In this document: positions 1 through 6,910 of the stretch, in pieces
How positions within the stretch are numbered: position 1 is the stretch's first letter
How the letters are laid out: every line of letters begins with the position of its first letter
DNA from: DASROJ01 sp035646975
GTDB lineage: Bacteria > Acidobacteriota > Polarisedimenticolia > JACPZX01 > DASXTC01
DNA: 7,434 nucleotides
Reading direction: 5' to 3'
Assembly: GCA_035646975.1 (NCBI GenBank)
Contig: DASROJ010000185.1
Coordinates: 1 to 7,434, forward strand
The notes under the pieces: generated by a model
The model's input: the letters and a program-made list of their open reading frames with translations, nothing else
Databases searched by the model: none
Told to the model about the DNA's origin: nothing
Program-made: the position numbers and the translations under genes

Positions 1-477
1 CGTCACGTCGGTGAAGCGGCCGCCATCGTTCCGGTAGAGCGCGGAGCGGGCCGGTGATGAGGCCGTGGCGGCCGAGGCCCCCGTCAGCGGACCGGACTCG
101 TTGACGAGAAACAGGTCCGGGTCGCCGTCCCCGTCGTAGTCTCCCCAGGCCGCTCCCGAGCCCATGTCTTCGGGAAGTTGCGTCGATCGCGTCCCGTGAA
201 AATGCCGGAAGCGGATGCCCGCTTCCTCCGCGGCGTCGGTGAACGGAATCCGCGGTGCGTCGTCCGGCAGCCCTCGTTTCAGCACGCTGGTGATTTCATC
301 GCCGGTGGCCGCCTCGGCTCCCGGCATGTACGCCCTTTGCGTCGGTCGCGCGAACAGCAGCATCACGACTATCAGAACGAACGAGGCGATGCCCGCCACC
401 AGATAGGTCCTGGCCCGGCGCGCGTGACGCGAGCCGGCGTGCCGCGAGGAAGATGGCGCGCCCTGCCCGGCTGTCAC
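1..477 (-). CDS. FG-GAP/VCBS repeat (CRTAC1-like) protein, N-terminal part
   Basis: This is the first 159 codons of a gene that runs off the left edge. It starts with GTG at 477-475, which overlaps the TGA stop of the cytochrome gene (476-474) as GTGA, so translation is probably coupled. The protein has a short basic N-terminus (R16 to R23), one hydrophobic membrane segment at about residues 25-43 and then an outward-facing part. Residues 78-123 carry the hallmark of FG-GAP/VCBS beta-propeller proteins: PFTDAAEEAGI, a GSGAAWGDYDGDGDPDLF calcium-loop motif with aspartates at 113, 115, 117 and 119, and ALYRNDGGRFTDVT. This pattern is typical of CRTAC1-like proteins, which often end in an ASPIC/UnbV domain; that end is outside the window. 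Role inferred from context: a membrane-anchored periplasmic or surface partner of the multiheme cytochrome. The fold is clear, the function is not. Confidence 0.85.
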   Translation of the reverse strand, partial: MTAGQGAPSSSRHAGSRHARRARTYLVAGIASFVLIVVMLLFARPTQRAYMPGAEAATGDEITSVLKRGLPDDAPRIPFTDAAEEAGIRFRHFHGTRSTQLPEDMGSGAAWGDYDGDGDPDLFLVNESGPLTGASAATASSPARSALYRNDGGRFTDVT

Positions 478-2600
478 CGGGGCGCCCCGGATCGAAGGAC
501 GGCCACCGAAGGATCGCCCACGCGTATCTCCGCCTGGGCGGTCGCCATCTCCGTGATGGGCGTCGTCAGGCCGGCGTTCTCTCCGAACATGAAGTTCAGA
601 AGGTACTGATCGATCTTGCGATACAGGAGCCGGGCGGTGATCTTCAGGCTGCGATTCGCGCCGGCCGGGGTCTTGAACAGGAAGGCACGCTCCGCCTGCG
701 TCGGCTGGGATTCCGATCCGGCGCTGCCCGGGCACCGGAACGAGTACTCGGCGGTGTCGGAAAAGCCCGGGAACAGTGAGCGCCGGTACCGCACGCCGAC
801 CATCTCCCAGAGATTGTGCCGGTCGATGAGGTTGCCGTACTGGTCCACCGGCTCCGCCTTGAACATGAAGGACCCCGGCAGGATGAAATGCCGATCGTCG
901 ACCGTGCCCGAGGCGAAAATGACCTTGCCCTCGGCATCGGCCACCTTCAGCTCCACCCAGGATTGAATGATGTCGAGCGGGCCCGTGGGGAAGTCATGGC
1001 CCACCTTGTTCGAGGTCACCACCGCCTTGATCTTGATCTCCTCGCCGGCATGCGCTGCGTCGGGCGCCACGATCTCCAGGGCCACCGCCGGACCGCGCGA
1101 CCACTTGTCCGCGATCTCGGGCACATCGGTCTCACCGCGCAGCCAATGTTCGGTCATCTCGATCTGCCGGTCCGCGCCGGGCAGCTTGAGCAGGGCCGGC
1201 ATCACCTGGTTGGCGCCGATGAAGCGATGGCTTCGGTGCCTGCCGTCGAGCGGTGAGCGGTTGTAGTCGAGCGCGTCGCCCGCGGCCGGATCGGTGGAAG
1301 CCGTCAGAGGCATGTGGCACTCACGACACTCGATCGTCTTTTTCGGATCGCCAGGATGGTTCCACCGGCTCTTGCGCCAGTTGTCGTACTGATTCTGCAG
1401 CTGCACCCAGCCGACGTTGTTGACCTCCTGGTCGATGAACTGCTTGTGACACGCGGCGCAGTATTCGGGTGTCTTGAAAACGCGTTTGGACAGGTCTTCG
1501 ACATGCTTACGCGGATACGAGCGGATCAGAAAGTCGCGGGCGAGACGTGTGGCGGCGCCGCCGCTGGAAGCCGGCAGCTCGAACAGGTATCGCGTCGGCT
1601 GCGCCACGACATAGTTGGCGTTGCCTTCGATGTCGGTCTTCCGGACCGAGTGGCAGGAGAGGCACGAGACTCCCTCGTTGTAACCGGACAGACCGGTGAG
1701 ATCCTTGGCGAAGATATTCTTCGTTCCCGAGAACAGCGAAATGGGATCGTGACAGCCACCGCAGTACCGCGTCGACTCGGCTCCATTCTGCTTGGCCATC
1801 TCCGTCTGGATCCGCTGGAATCCGAGGTCCATCGCCGCCCAGCGGTGCGCGCTCACTTTCCACTCGGCCACGATTTGTTCGTGACAACCGGAAGTTCCGC
1901 ACGACTCCGACCCCGCCATCGTGCGCGGATCGTAGGCCCCACCGGAGACGGTGCGGGCAAGGCTGGGTGTGAAGGGGCGGTTTCGCCCGTACTTGTACGA
2001 ATAGTCGGACGGGAATTCGTTCACCAGCCTGTCGCCTGGATAGAGCAGCCAGCAGCATCCGATCGCGGCGAAGAACACCAGCGTGACCATCGCGGCCTTC
2101 GCGATGGCGCGGCGCTGCGCCGACAGGAGGCCGGCGGCCTCGCTCCTGAATCGAAACCCGAAGTCGCGGATCAGTATGGCCAGCAGGTGCGGCGTCGCGA
2201 ACGCGATCAGCGCGAAAGTCGAGACGATGTGCGTCATGTCCCAGGCATATCCGATCCGGACGCCCACCAGCGCCTGCCAGGCGAGCACGAGTCCCGACAC
2301 GATCGCGACGAGGGTGGCGAGCGATGCGAGGTATCCCATCGCCTTGATTGCGGTGAGAGGACGGTTCCAGTAAACCGCCAGATGCCGCACCTGGTACCAG
2401 AGCGCGGGCAGCAGGACGAGCACGCCAACCCCGGTGTGGACGATCACCGTCCACTGGTTTGGCACCGAGAAGGGGAGCAGATAGATGGCGAGACCGGTGA
2501 GTGTTTCAAAGCAGAGCCAGGCGAGGGCAACAGCGGTCAGCGTGCGCCGCCATTCGTACTCGCGGGTGGACGGGCCCGAGCCGACCATTGAACCGTTCAT
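474..2600 (-). CDS. Membrane cytochrome b-like / pentaheme cytochrome c fusion
   Basis: A 708-residue redox protein. The N-terminal 190 residues hold about five membrane helices (about 21-43, 50-69, 88-112, 121-144, 168-187). Four membrane histidines, H55, H73, H124 and H138, could bind two b-type hemes, as in di-heme membrane cytochromes b. The outer part has five heme c motifs: an unusual C-x4-CH at 234-240, then CXXCH at 280-284, 313-317, 381-385 and 425-429. The first sits in a cytochrome c554-like signature (CH, then W247 and S250-x-H252). H252, H366, H415, H455 and H458 are candidate distal ligands. From about residue 503 a beta-rich domain follows with a GHDFPTG motif (534-540), which I recall from related multiheme proteins. 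Inferred role: quinol oxidation and electron export. The ATG at 2600 has a GAGG ribosome site at 2612-2609, 8 nt away. The partner, acceptor and gene name are not known to me. Confidence 0.9.
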   Translation of the reverse strand: MNGSMVGSGPSTREYEWRRTLTAVALAWLCFETLTGLAIYLLPFSVPNQWTVIVHTGVGVLVLLPALWYQVRHLAVYWNRPLTAIKAMGYLASLATLVAIVSGLVLAWQALVGVRIGYAWDMTHIVSTFALIAFATPHLLAILIRDFGFRFRSEAAGLLSAQRRAIAKAAMVTLVFFAAIGCCWLLYPGDRLVNEFPSDYSYKYGRNRPFTPSLARTVSGGAYDPRTMAGSESCGTSGCHEQIVAEWKVSAHRWAAMDLGFQRIQTEMAKQNGAESTRYCGGCHDPISLFSGTKNIFAKDLTGLSGYNEGVSCLSCHSVRKTDIEGNANYVVAQPTRYLFELPASSGGAATRLARDFLIRSYPRKHVEDLSKRVFKTPEYCAACHKQFIDQEVNNVGWVQLQNQYDNWRKSRWNHPGDPKKTIECRECHMPLTASTDPAAGDALDYNRSPLDGRHRSHRFIGANQVMPALLKLPGADRQIEMTEHWLRGETDVPEIADKWSRGPAVALEIVAPDAAHAGEEIKIKAVVTSNKVGHDFPTGPLDIIQSWVELKVADAEGKVIFASGTVDDRHFILPGSFMFKAEPVDQYGNLIDRHNLWEMVGVRYRRSLFPGFSDTAEYSFRCPGSAGSESQPTQAERAFLFKTPAGANRSLKITARLLYRKIDQYLLNFMFGENAGLTTPITEMATAQAEIRVGDPSVAVLRSGAPR

Positions 2601-2761
2601 GGATGAGACCTCGCATCAGGCGGGCAAACCCCTGGCGAGGCTCGAAAGGAGCCTGTTGACGCCCGAGGGGATCCCGGGACAATTGGCGTAACTATCCGGA
2701 CAGGCGATCCGGAATGCCATGACACGTTCGCGTGGTTCTCGTCACCATGACGGGGGGCGTG
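2601..2761 (-). promoter_or_regulatory. Upstream region of the cytochrome operon
   Basis: These 161 bp separate the LuxR-type gene from the cytochrome gene and should hold the cytochrome promoter if it is transcribed on its own. Visible elements are a 6-bp stem with 5-nt loop at 2638-2654 (AGGCTC gaaag GAGCCT), which would lie in the 5' leader, and twin ATCCGGA boxes at 2694-2700 and 2707-2713, 13 bp apart, each holding the palindrome TCCGGA. I see no convincing -35/-10 pair. A -24/-12-like sequence at 2719-2704 has the wrong spacing. Confidence 0.4.
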
Positions 2762-3559
2762 CTACTTCGGCTGCGGTCGAAGCCCGTGCGAAACCGCGAA
2801 GGTGACCGCCTGCGCCCGGCTGTTGACGTCGAGCTTCGGGTAGATGTGCTTGAGGTGTGAAGCCACCGTGTTCATGCTCACGTGCAGCCTGTCGGCCATC
2901 TCCGCGTTGCTCAGCCCTTCCACGAGCAGCTCGAGGACCTGACGCTCACGCAGCGTCAGGGGAAAAGATGCCGCCGGATGAGCTGCGTCGCCCGACAGCT
3001 CGAGCAGGCGGTGCGCCACCGACTCGGTGAGCTCGACACGCACCTTCTTCTCCCGGGTCACGTCTCGAAGCAGCAGCATCCTGCCGATCGGCTCGCGGGC
3101 CGCCGAGAGGCAGACGGAAATGGTCGCCTGGACGGCAACGCCGGTGGAGAGATTCAGGTCGGCCGTCACCGGCACGATCTCCAGGGCGGCGGTGGACCAG
3201 AAGGCAGCCAGCCCGGGATGGCGCAAGTGCGTCGCGATCGGTGTGCCGACCACATGCCGCGACCCGAGCTCGAGCAGTTCCTGGGCTCGGCGGTTGATCT
3301 GCCATACCCGATCGTCGAGGTCGACGAGCACGAGTCCATCGGCCATTCCCTGTATGGCTCCGTACAACAGGCACTCGCCACACCGGGTCTCGAGCTGGAT
3401 CGGCAATCTGTTCATGACCGGAGTGAACCGCAAGAAGAGTGCCAGGCGTTTCGCCCGGCGAATCGAGCTGAGGAAGTCCCGCACTGCGGCAGTTCGCGCA
3501 GCATCCGGGTGGTGAAGCGCAGCAGCGACCTCAGGACCCGGCGCAATCAGGCGTCGCAC
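2762..3559 (-). CDS. PAS-LuxR family transcriptional regulator
   Basis: A DNA-binding regulator of 265 residues if the GTG at 3559 is used. A PAS-type sensor fold spans about 67-170 (GAIQGMADGLVLVDLDDRVWQIN, then a RMLLLRDVTREKK exit strand). A LuxR/GerE helix-turn-helix spans about 200-258 (PLTLRERQVLELLVEGLSNAEMA, TVASHLKHIYPKL). It has no receiver domain, so it probably responds to a ligand, heme or redox state through the PAS part; C60 and C63 (CGEC) just before the PAS are possible redox or metal residues. It lies upstream of the cytochrome gene in the same direction and may control it. The start is uncertain. Neither GTG 3559 nor ATG 3415 (217 residues) has a clear ribosome site. The first 24 codons have weak G/C preference at third positions, while codons 25-48 look coding. 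A perfect sigma-54 core at 3444-3430 lies inside the longer version. Confidence 0.8.
   Translation of the reverse strand: MRRLIAPGPEVAAALHHPDAARTAAVRDFLSSIRRAKRLALFLRFTPVMNRLPIQLETRCGECLLYGAIQGMADGLVLVDLDDRVWQINRRAQELLELGSRHVVGTPIATHLRHPGLAAFWSTAALEIVPVTADLNLSTGVAVQATISVCLSAAREPIGRMLLLRDVTREKKVRVELTESVAHRLLELSGDAAHPAASFPLTLRERQVLELLVEGLSNAEMADRLHVSMNTVASHLKHIYPKLDVNSRAQAVTFAVSHGLRPQPK
3430..3444 (-). promoter_or_regulatory. Sigma-54 promoter match (perfect -24/-12 core)
   Basis: On the minus strand the sequence reads TGGCAC-TCTTC-TTGC, identical to the -24/-12 consensus core with correct 5-nt spacing. Predicted transcription start is near 3418, only about 3 nt ahead of the in-frame ATG at 3415 of the PAS-LuxR gene. 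Either that gene starts at 3415 with almost no leader, or the match is a coincidence inside coding sequence (codons for LALFLR). Confidence 0.5.
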
Positions 3560-3814
3560 GGGGATTCGATCGTGGCACCTGTCTTGCGATGATGAACCGC
3601 CGGGAGGGTCCGGTGGCTGCTTGTCTCGTCCTCCCTGGTGAACGGGCCCTCCCTGATAATAGAGCGGGGAGCGCCGGCGGCGGACTGATCCCCCCCCTTG
3701 AGGCCCTCAGACCTCGATTCCGCGGCGTCGGCGCTCCTTGCGATTCTTCCTTCCTTCGAGCGCCCGCCTGTTGCCGTCGTCCAGGCCGGCCACCTGATTC
3801 CGTCCTGCGCCGTG
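3560..3814. other. 255-bp gap with possible sigma-54 transcript
   Basis: No well-supported gene fills this gap between the unknown protein and the PAS-LuxR gene; it becomes 399 bp if the latter starts at 3415. On the plus strand it holds the sigma-54 match at 3573, then a 10-bp stem made by 3602-3611 and 3644-3653 with one U-G pair. The octamer CCTCCCTG occurs twice (3630-3637, 3647-3654) and a run of eight C follows at about 3690. GTG at 3613 lies 5 nt after GGGAGG, but its reading frame soon runs antisense into the unknown gene and is arginine-rich, so I do not call it. A 7-bp stem (3730-3736 with 3758-3764, 21-nt loop) could end transcription on either strand, but it has no T-run. On the minus strand the frame of the unknown protein stays open after its stop to 3707. 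Confidence 0.45.
3573..3588 (+). promoter_or_regulatory. Sigma-54 promoter match (perfect -24/-12 core), plus strand
   Basis: The sequence TGGCAC-CTGTC-TTGC matches the -24/-12 consensus core exactly with correct spacing. Predicted start of transcription is about 3599. Right there lies CCGGGAGGG (3600-3608), the same nine bases found at the predicted start of the DksA-like transcript (6333-6341). No convincing plus-strand gene follows. Confidence 0.6.
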
Positions 3815-4195
3815 TCAATTCTGAACCAGGATCTCGCCGCCGGTCAGCTCGTGGAAAAAGCGCGCCAGGGTACCGTTGTCGAAGGTGTCCCACCCAGCGC
3901 AGGTGTCGCGCTCGATTGTCTGCACGTCGCAGGAGATCGGCACCCGATCGACGATCTGGCGGGCGATCTGCCAGCGGTTCGCGAGGTCTTCCAGCTCGGC
4001 GCGGCCCATGTTCGGATTCCTGTGAAGGAGCCACTCGTAGCGGCGCTTCATCTCGTCGTCCGCCAGCGGTCGGAACCCGCGGCAGTAGATTCCTTTTTCC
4101 GTGGCGACGCGGCACATCGAGTGATCGTCGTCGACCATTTCCATCAACTTGGCGCGGATCAGCTTGATTGCTTCCTCGCGAGACATCGTGTCCAT
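3815..4195 (-). CDS. Conserved-looking protein of unknown function
   Basis: A 126-residue soluble protein with no signal peptide or membrane segment. I do not recognise a named family. The composition is that of a real protein: charged helices (MSREEAIKLIRAKLMEMVDDDH), then EMKRRYEWLLHRNPNMGRAELEDLANRWQIARQ, and a C-terminal GWDTFDNGTLARFFHELTGGE segment. Four cysteines lie as two pairs with equal spacing, C28-x9-C38 and C89-x9-C99, which could bind a metal or form disulfides. The ATG at 4195 is chosen because GGGAGGA (4207-4201) lies 5 nt upstream; ATG 4186 is an alternative. A sigma-54-like site at 4273-4258 predicts a start near 4247 and a leader of about 50 nt. The place just after the NtrC-type regulator suggests it belongs to that regulator's regulon. 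Confidence 0.75.
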   Translation of the reverse strand: MDTMSREEAIKLIRAKLMEMVDDDHSMCRVATEKGIYCRGFRPLADDEMKRRYEWLLHRNPNMGRAELEDLANRWQIARQIVDRVPISCDVQTIERDTCAGWDTFDNGTLARFFHELTGGEILVQN

Positions 4196-4257
4196 CAGAT
4201 TCCTCCCTTCGGCTTGCCTTCGGGGGACGTGGTGCGCCTATCCTGAGCTTATACGGG

Positions 4258-4273
4258 TACAACAATCGTGCCA
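4258..4273 (-). promoter_or_regulatory. Sigma-54-like promoter for the unknown protein gene
   Basis: The minus strand reads TGGCAC-GATTG-TTGT-A: a perfect -24 box, correct spacing and one change at -12 (T for C). It lies in the non-coding gap between the NtrC-type regulator and the unknown gene, in the right orientation, which raises its weight. A TATAAG hexamer at 4254-4249 is a weak sigma-70 alternative without a -35 box at proper distance. Confidence 0.5.
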
Positions 4274-4298
4274 GTGGCGTTAATGGGGGGAGCGGCCC

Positions 4299-4333
4299 GG
4301 TATCGCCCGGCAGCCACGAAACCGGGGGATACC
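4299..4333. terminator. 35-bp inverted repeat after the NtrC-type regulator gene
   Basis: GGTATC-g-CCCGG pairs with CCGGG-g-GATACC: 6 plus 5 base pairs around a single G/G mismatch, with an 11-nt loop (4311-4321). It lies 53 bp after the regulator's stop codon, where a terminator would be expected, but neither side has a T-run. It also lies 26 bp upstream of the -24 box at 4273, so it could instead be an activator binding site. Confidence 0.4.
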
Positions 4334-4385
4334 ACCCACCATCTGGCTCAAGACGCGCAGCCGGTCGAAGCCCGGCATGGACCCG

Positions 4386-5762
<1,377 letters not shown>

Positions 5763-5779
5763 TTGCGGTTGCCCCGGTG

Positions 5780-6247
5780 TCACACGGCAAGCGCGCGCAG
5801 AATGTCCATCGAGCTGACGATCCCCACGACCTTCTGGCCCCTGCAGATCAGCACCCGATGCACCTCGCGCCGCACCATCAAGGCGGCCAGCTCGGCGATC
5901 GAGCTCGTTTCCGGCGCAACGCAAGGCACCGGCGTCATCACGTCCTGGGCGCTCGCCGTGTTGAAATCGACCACGTGCGCCCCACGCATCTCCTCGATGC
6001 GTGTCGGCTCGCCGGTCTCGAGGTCCTCGTCTGCCTGATCCGCGTGGTAAGACACGAGATCGGTCTTCGAGACCACCCCGCGGAGCCGACCCGTGGTGTC
6101 AATGACGGGCGCGCCCGAGATCCCGTTGTCCAGCAGCATCCTCTCGCACTCGTGCAGCGGCAGGTCTTCGTTCAGACAGACAACATCCTTCGTCATGATG
6201 TCCACGGCTTTGAGATGTCCGATCGCTCCGAGATTGTCGGTTTTCAT
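5780..6247 (-). CDS. Two-CBS-domain protein
   Basis: A 155-residue cytoplasmic protein made of a CBS pair (Bateman module). CBS1 spans about 13-68 (AVDIMTKDVVCLNEDLPLHEC through GVVSKTDLV) and CBS2 about 98-155 (ASAQDVMTPVPCVAPETSSI through GIVSSMDIL). Such modules bind adenine nucleotides and act as energy sensors. As it has no effector domain, it probably acts on a partner protein. The ATG at 6247 is well supported: GGAG (6256-6253) lies 5 nt upstream in an A-rich stretch. The NtrC-type regulator follows 17 bp after its stop, so the two are likely co-transcribed and may work together. A weak -24/-12 match (6297-6282) lies upstream. Confidence 0.92.
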   Translation of the reverse strand: MKTDNLGAIGHLKAVDIMTKDVVCLNEDLPLHECERMLLDNGISGAPVIDTTGRLRGVVSKTDLVSYHADQADEDLETGEPTRIEEMRGAHVVDFNTASAQDVMTPVPCVAPETSSIAELAALMVRREVHRVLICRGQKVVGIVSSMDILRALAV

Positions 6248-6281
6248 TTTTTCTCCTTTCGAGAGTCCGAGCGGTTCCTGT

Positions 6282-6297
6282 TACAAGATCCGCGCCA
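6282..6297 (-). promoter_or_regulatory. Possible sigma-54 promoter for the CBS-regulator operon
   Basis: The minus strand reads TGGCGC-GGATC-TTGT-A. The GG and TTG elements and the 5-nt spacing fit, with two departures from TGGCAC-N5-TTGC. The predicted start near 6271 leaves a 24-nt leader that contains the ribosome site. It is the weaker of two back-to-back matches in this 101-bp gap. Confidence 0.35.
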
Positions 6298-6306
6298 ACT
6301 CGTCGC

Positions 6307-6322
6307 TGGCACGAACCCTGCA
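6307..6322 (+). promoter_or_regulatory. Sigma-54 promoter for the DksA-like gene
   Basis: TGGCAC-GAACC-CTGC-A departs from the -24/-12 consensus at one base only, with correct spacing. The predicted start is about 6333, giving a 16-nt leader that carries GGGAGG (6335-6340), 8 nt before the ATG at 6349. Position, spacing and gene orientation all agree. Confidence 0.75.
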
Positions 6323-6348
6323 CAACAACTCACCGGGAGGGCGGCGCG

Positions 6349-6693
6349 ATGCGGAGGAACGACGTGACCACGGCCCGGCTGCGCAGACGCCGGCTGGAAG
6401 ACCGCCGGTGGATCCTGACGCGTGAGTACTGGAAGCAGCGGAACCTCATTGGCTATGCCGGGCAGGACGAGGAGGCTCTCGTGTGCCTGCCGACACGCTC
6501 CTACTCGCTCGGGTTCCTCACGTCGCTGGGCGATGTCCAACGACGGCGGCTCCTGCGGATCGAGAAGGCTCTGGCTCGCCTGGATCCAGACCCTCTTGCC
6601 GCCTGCGTCACTTCGGATGCCCCGATGGATGAGGACGCTCTACGGACGAACCCGCGGACGGATCGCTGTGCCTCGTGCGAGCGGCGTCGGTGA
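6349..6693 (+). CDS. Small DksA/TraR-like protein with degenerate zinc finger
   Basis: A 114-residue protein whose C-terminal half follows the DksA/TraR pattern: SYSLGFLTSLGDVQRRRLLRIEKALARLD, then C86 to P102 to C107-x2-C110. In the family this end is a four-cysteine zinc finger (CXXC...CXXC). Here the second position is S89, so only C86, C107 and C110 remain. The N-terminal 35 residues are helical and very basic (LRRRRLEDRRWILTREYWKQR), in the place of the family's coiled coil; the usual acidic DxxDxA tip is not evident. DksA-type proteins bind RNA polymerase through the secondary channel and adjust transcription, often with ppGpp; that role is inferred here. The ATG at 6349 has GGGAGG 8 nt upstream. 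It diverges from the CBS-regulator operon and has the best-placed sigma-54 promoter of the window, so the NtrC-type regulator probably activates it. Confidence 0.75.
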   Translation: MRRNDVTTARLRRRRLEDRRWILTREYWKQRNLIGYAGQDEEALVCLPTRSYSLGFLTSLGDVQRRRLLRIEKALARLDPDPLAACVTSDAPMDEDALRTNPRTDRCASCERRR

Positions 6694-6706
6694 CCCGTTC
6701 GGACCA

Positions 6707-6743
6707 GACCGAGCCGCTCCGCCTCACTCGAGCCGGCTCGGTC
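6707..6743 (+). terminator. Probable terminator hairpin after the DksA-like gene
   Basis: GACCGAGCCG (6707-6716) and CGGCTCGGTC (6734-6743) form a perfect 10-bp stem with a 17-nt loop, starting 13 bp after the stop codon. A shorter palindrome, CGAGCCGGCTCG (6729-6740), overlaps its right arm. No T-run follows, so it would be an atypical terminator. Confidence 0.5.
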
Positions 6744-6847
6744 ATTCCACGGAGCGCTGCGCCAATTCCCCCACAATCCGGCCACGGATGGTCTCAGGCG
6801 CCAGGTCTCTGCCAATCCCTGCACCCGATCCCATCAGTTGCTGGGAG

Positions 6848-6876
6848 GGTCTTGAAGACCGCCACTGGAACCAGTG
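6848..6876. repeat. Two adjacent perfect palindromes
   Basis: GGTCTT-g-AAGACC (6848-6860) and CACTGG-aa-CCAGTG (6863-6876) stand 2 bp apart in the 245-bp gap between the DksA-like and beta-propeller genes. The second can be extended by CCG/CGG (6859-6861 with 6877-6879) past one unpaired C. They lie 35 to 63 bp upstream of the -24/-12-like site at 6911 and look like protein binding sites. The rest of the gap shows only the hairpin at 6707-6743. Confidence 0.45.
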
Positions 6877-6910
6877 CGGAGAAGGGCTCGAGGCCGGTGG
6901 CGGTTGATCC

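Noticed and set aside
1314..2591. Plus-strand open frame of 425 codons
   Set aside because: Antisense to the cytochrome gene, rich in arginine, glycine and histidine, with no recognisable domain.
2704..2719. TGGCAT...TCGC on the minus strand ahead of the cytochrome gene as a sigma-54 promoter
   Set aside because: The distance from GG to GC is one base too long, and sigma-54 tolerates little change in spacing.
3007..3021. TGGCGC-ACCGC-CTGC on the minus strand as a sigma-54 promoter
   Set aside because: It has correct spacing but two changes and lies deep inside the PAS-LuxR coding region with no start after it.
3613..4167. Plus-strand open frame from GTG 3613 with GGGAGG upstream
   Set aside because: The start region is attractive, but from 3815 it runs antisense to a better supported gene and the product is low-complexity arginine-rich. 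It is kept only as a finding about the promoter.
3698..4246. Plus-strand open frame of 182 codons
   Set aside because: Mostly antisense to the unknown gene at 3815-4195; its protein-like look fits the mirrored codon bias. It has no ribosome site.
5763..5924. N-terminal extension of the response regulator by 54 codons
   Set aside because: It overlaps the end of the CBS gene in another frame and the residues look like frame-shifted coding DNA. The receiver domain begins exactly at the ATG at 5762.
6422..6907. Plus-strand open frame of 161 codons overlapping the DksA-like gene
   Set aside because: It is another frame of the DksA-like gene followed by non-coding DNA with hairpins. It has no domain and no ribosome site.
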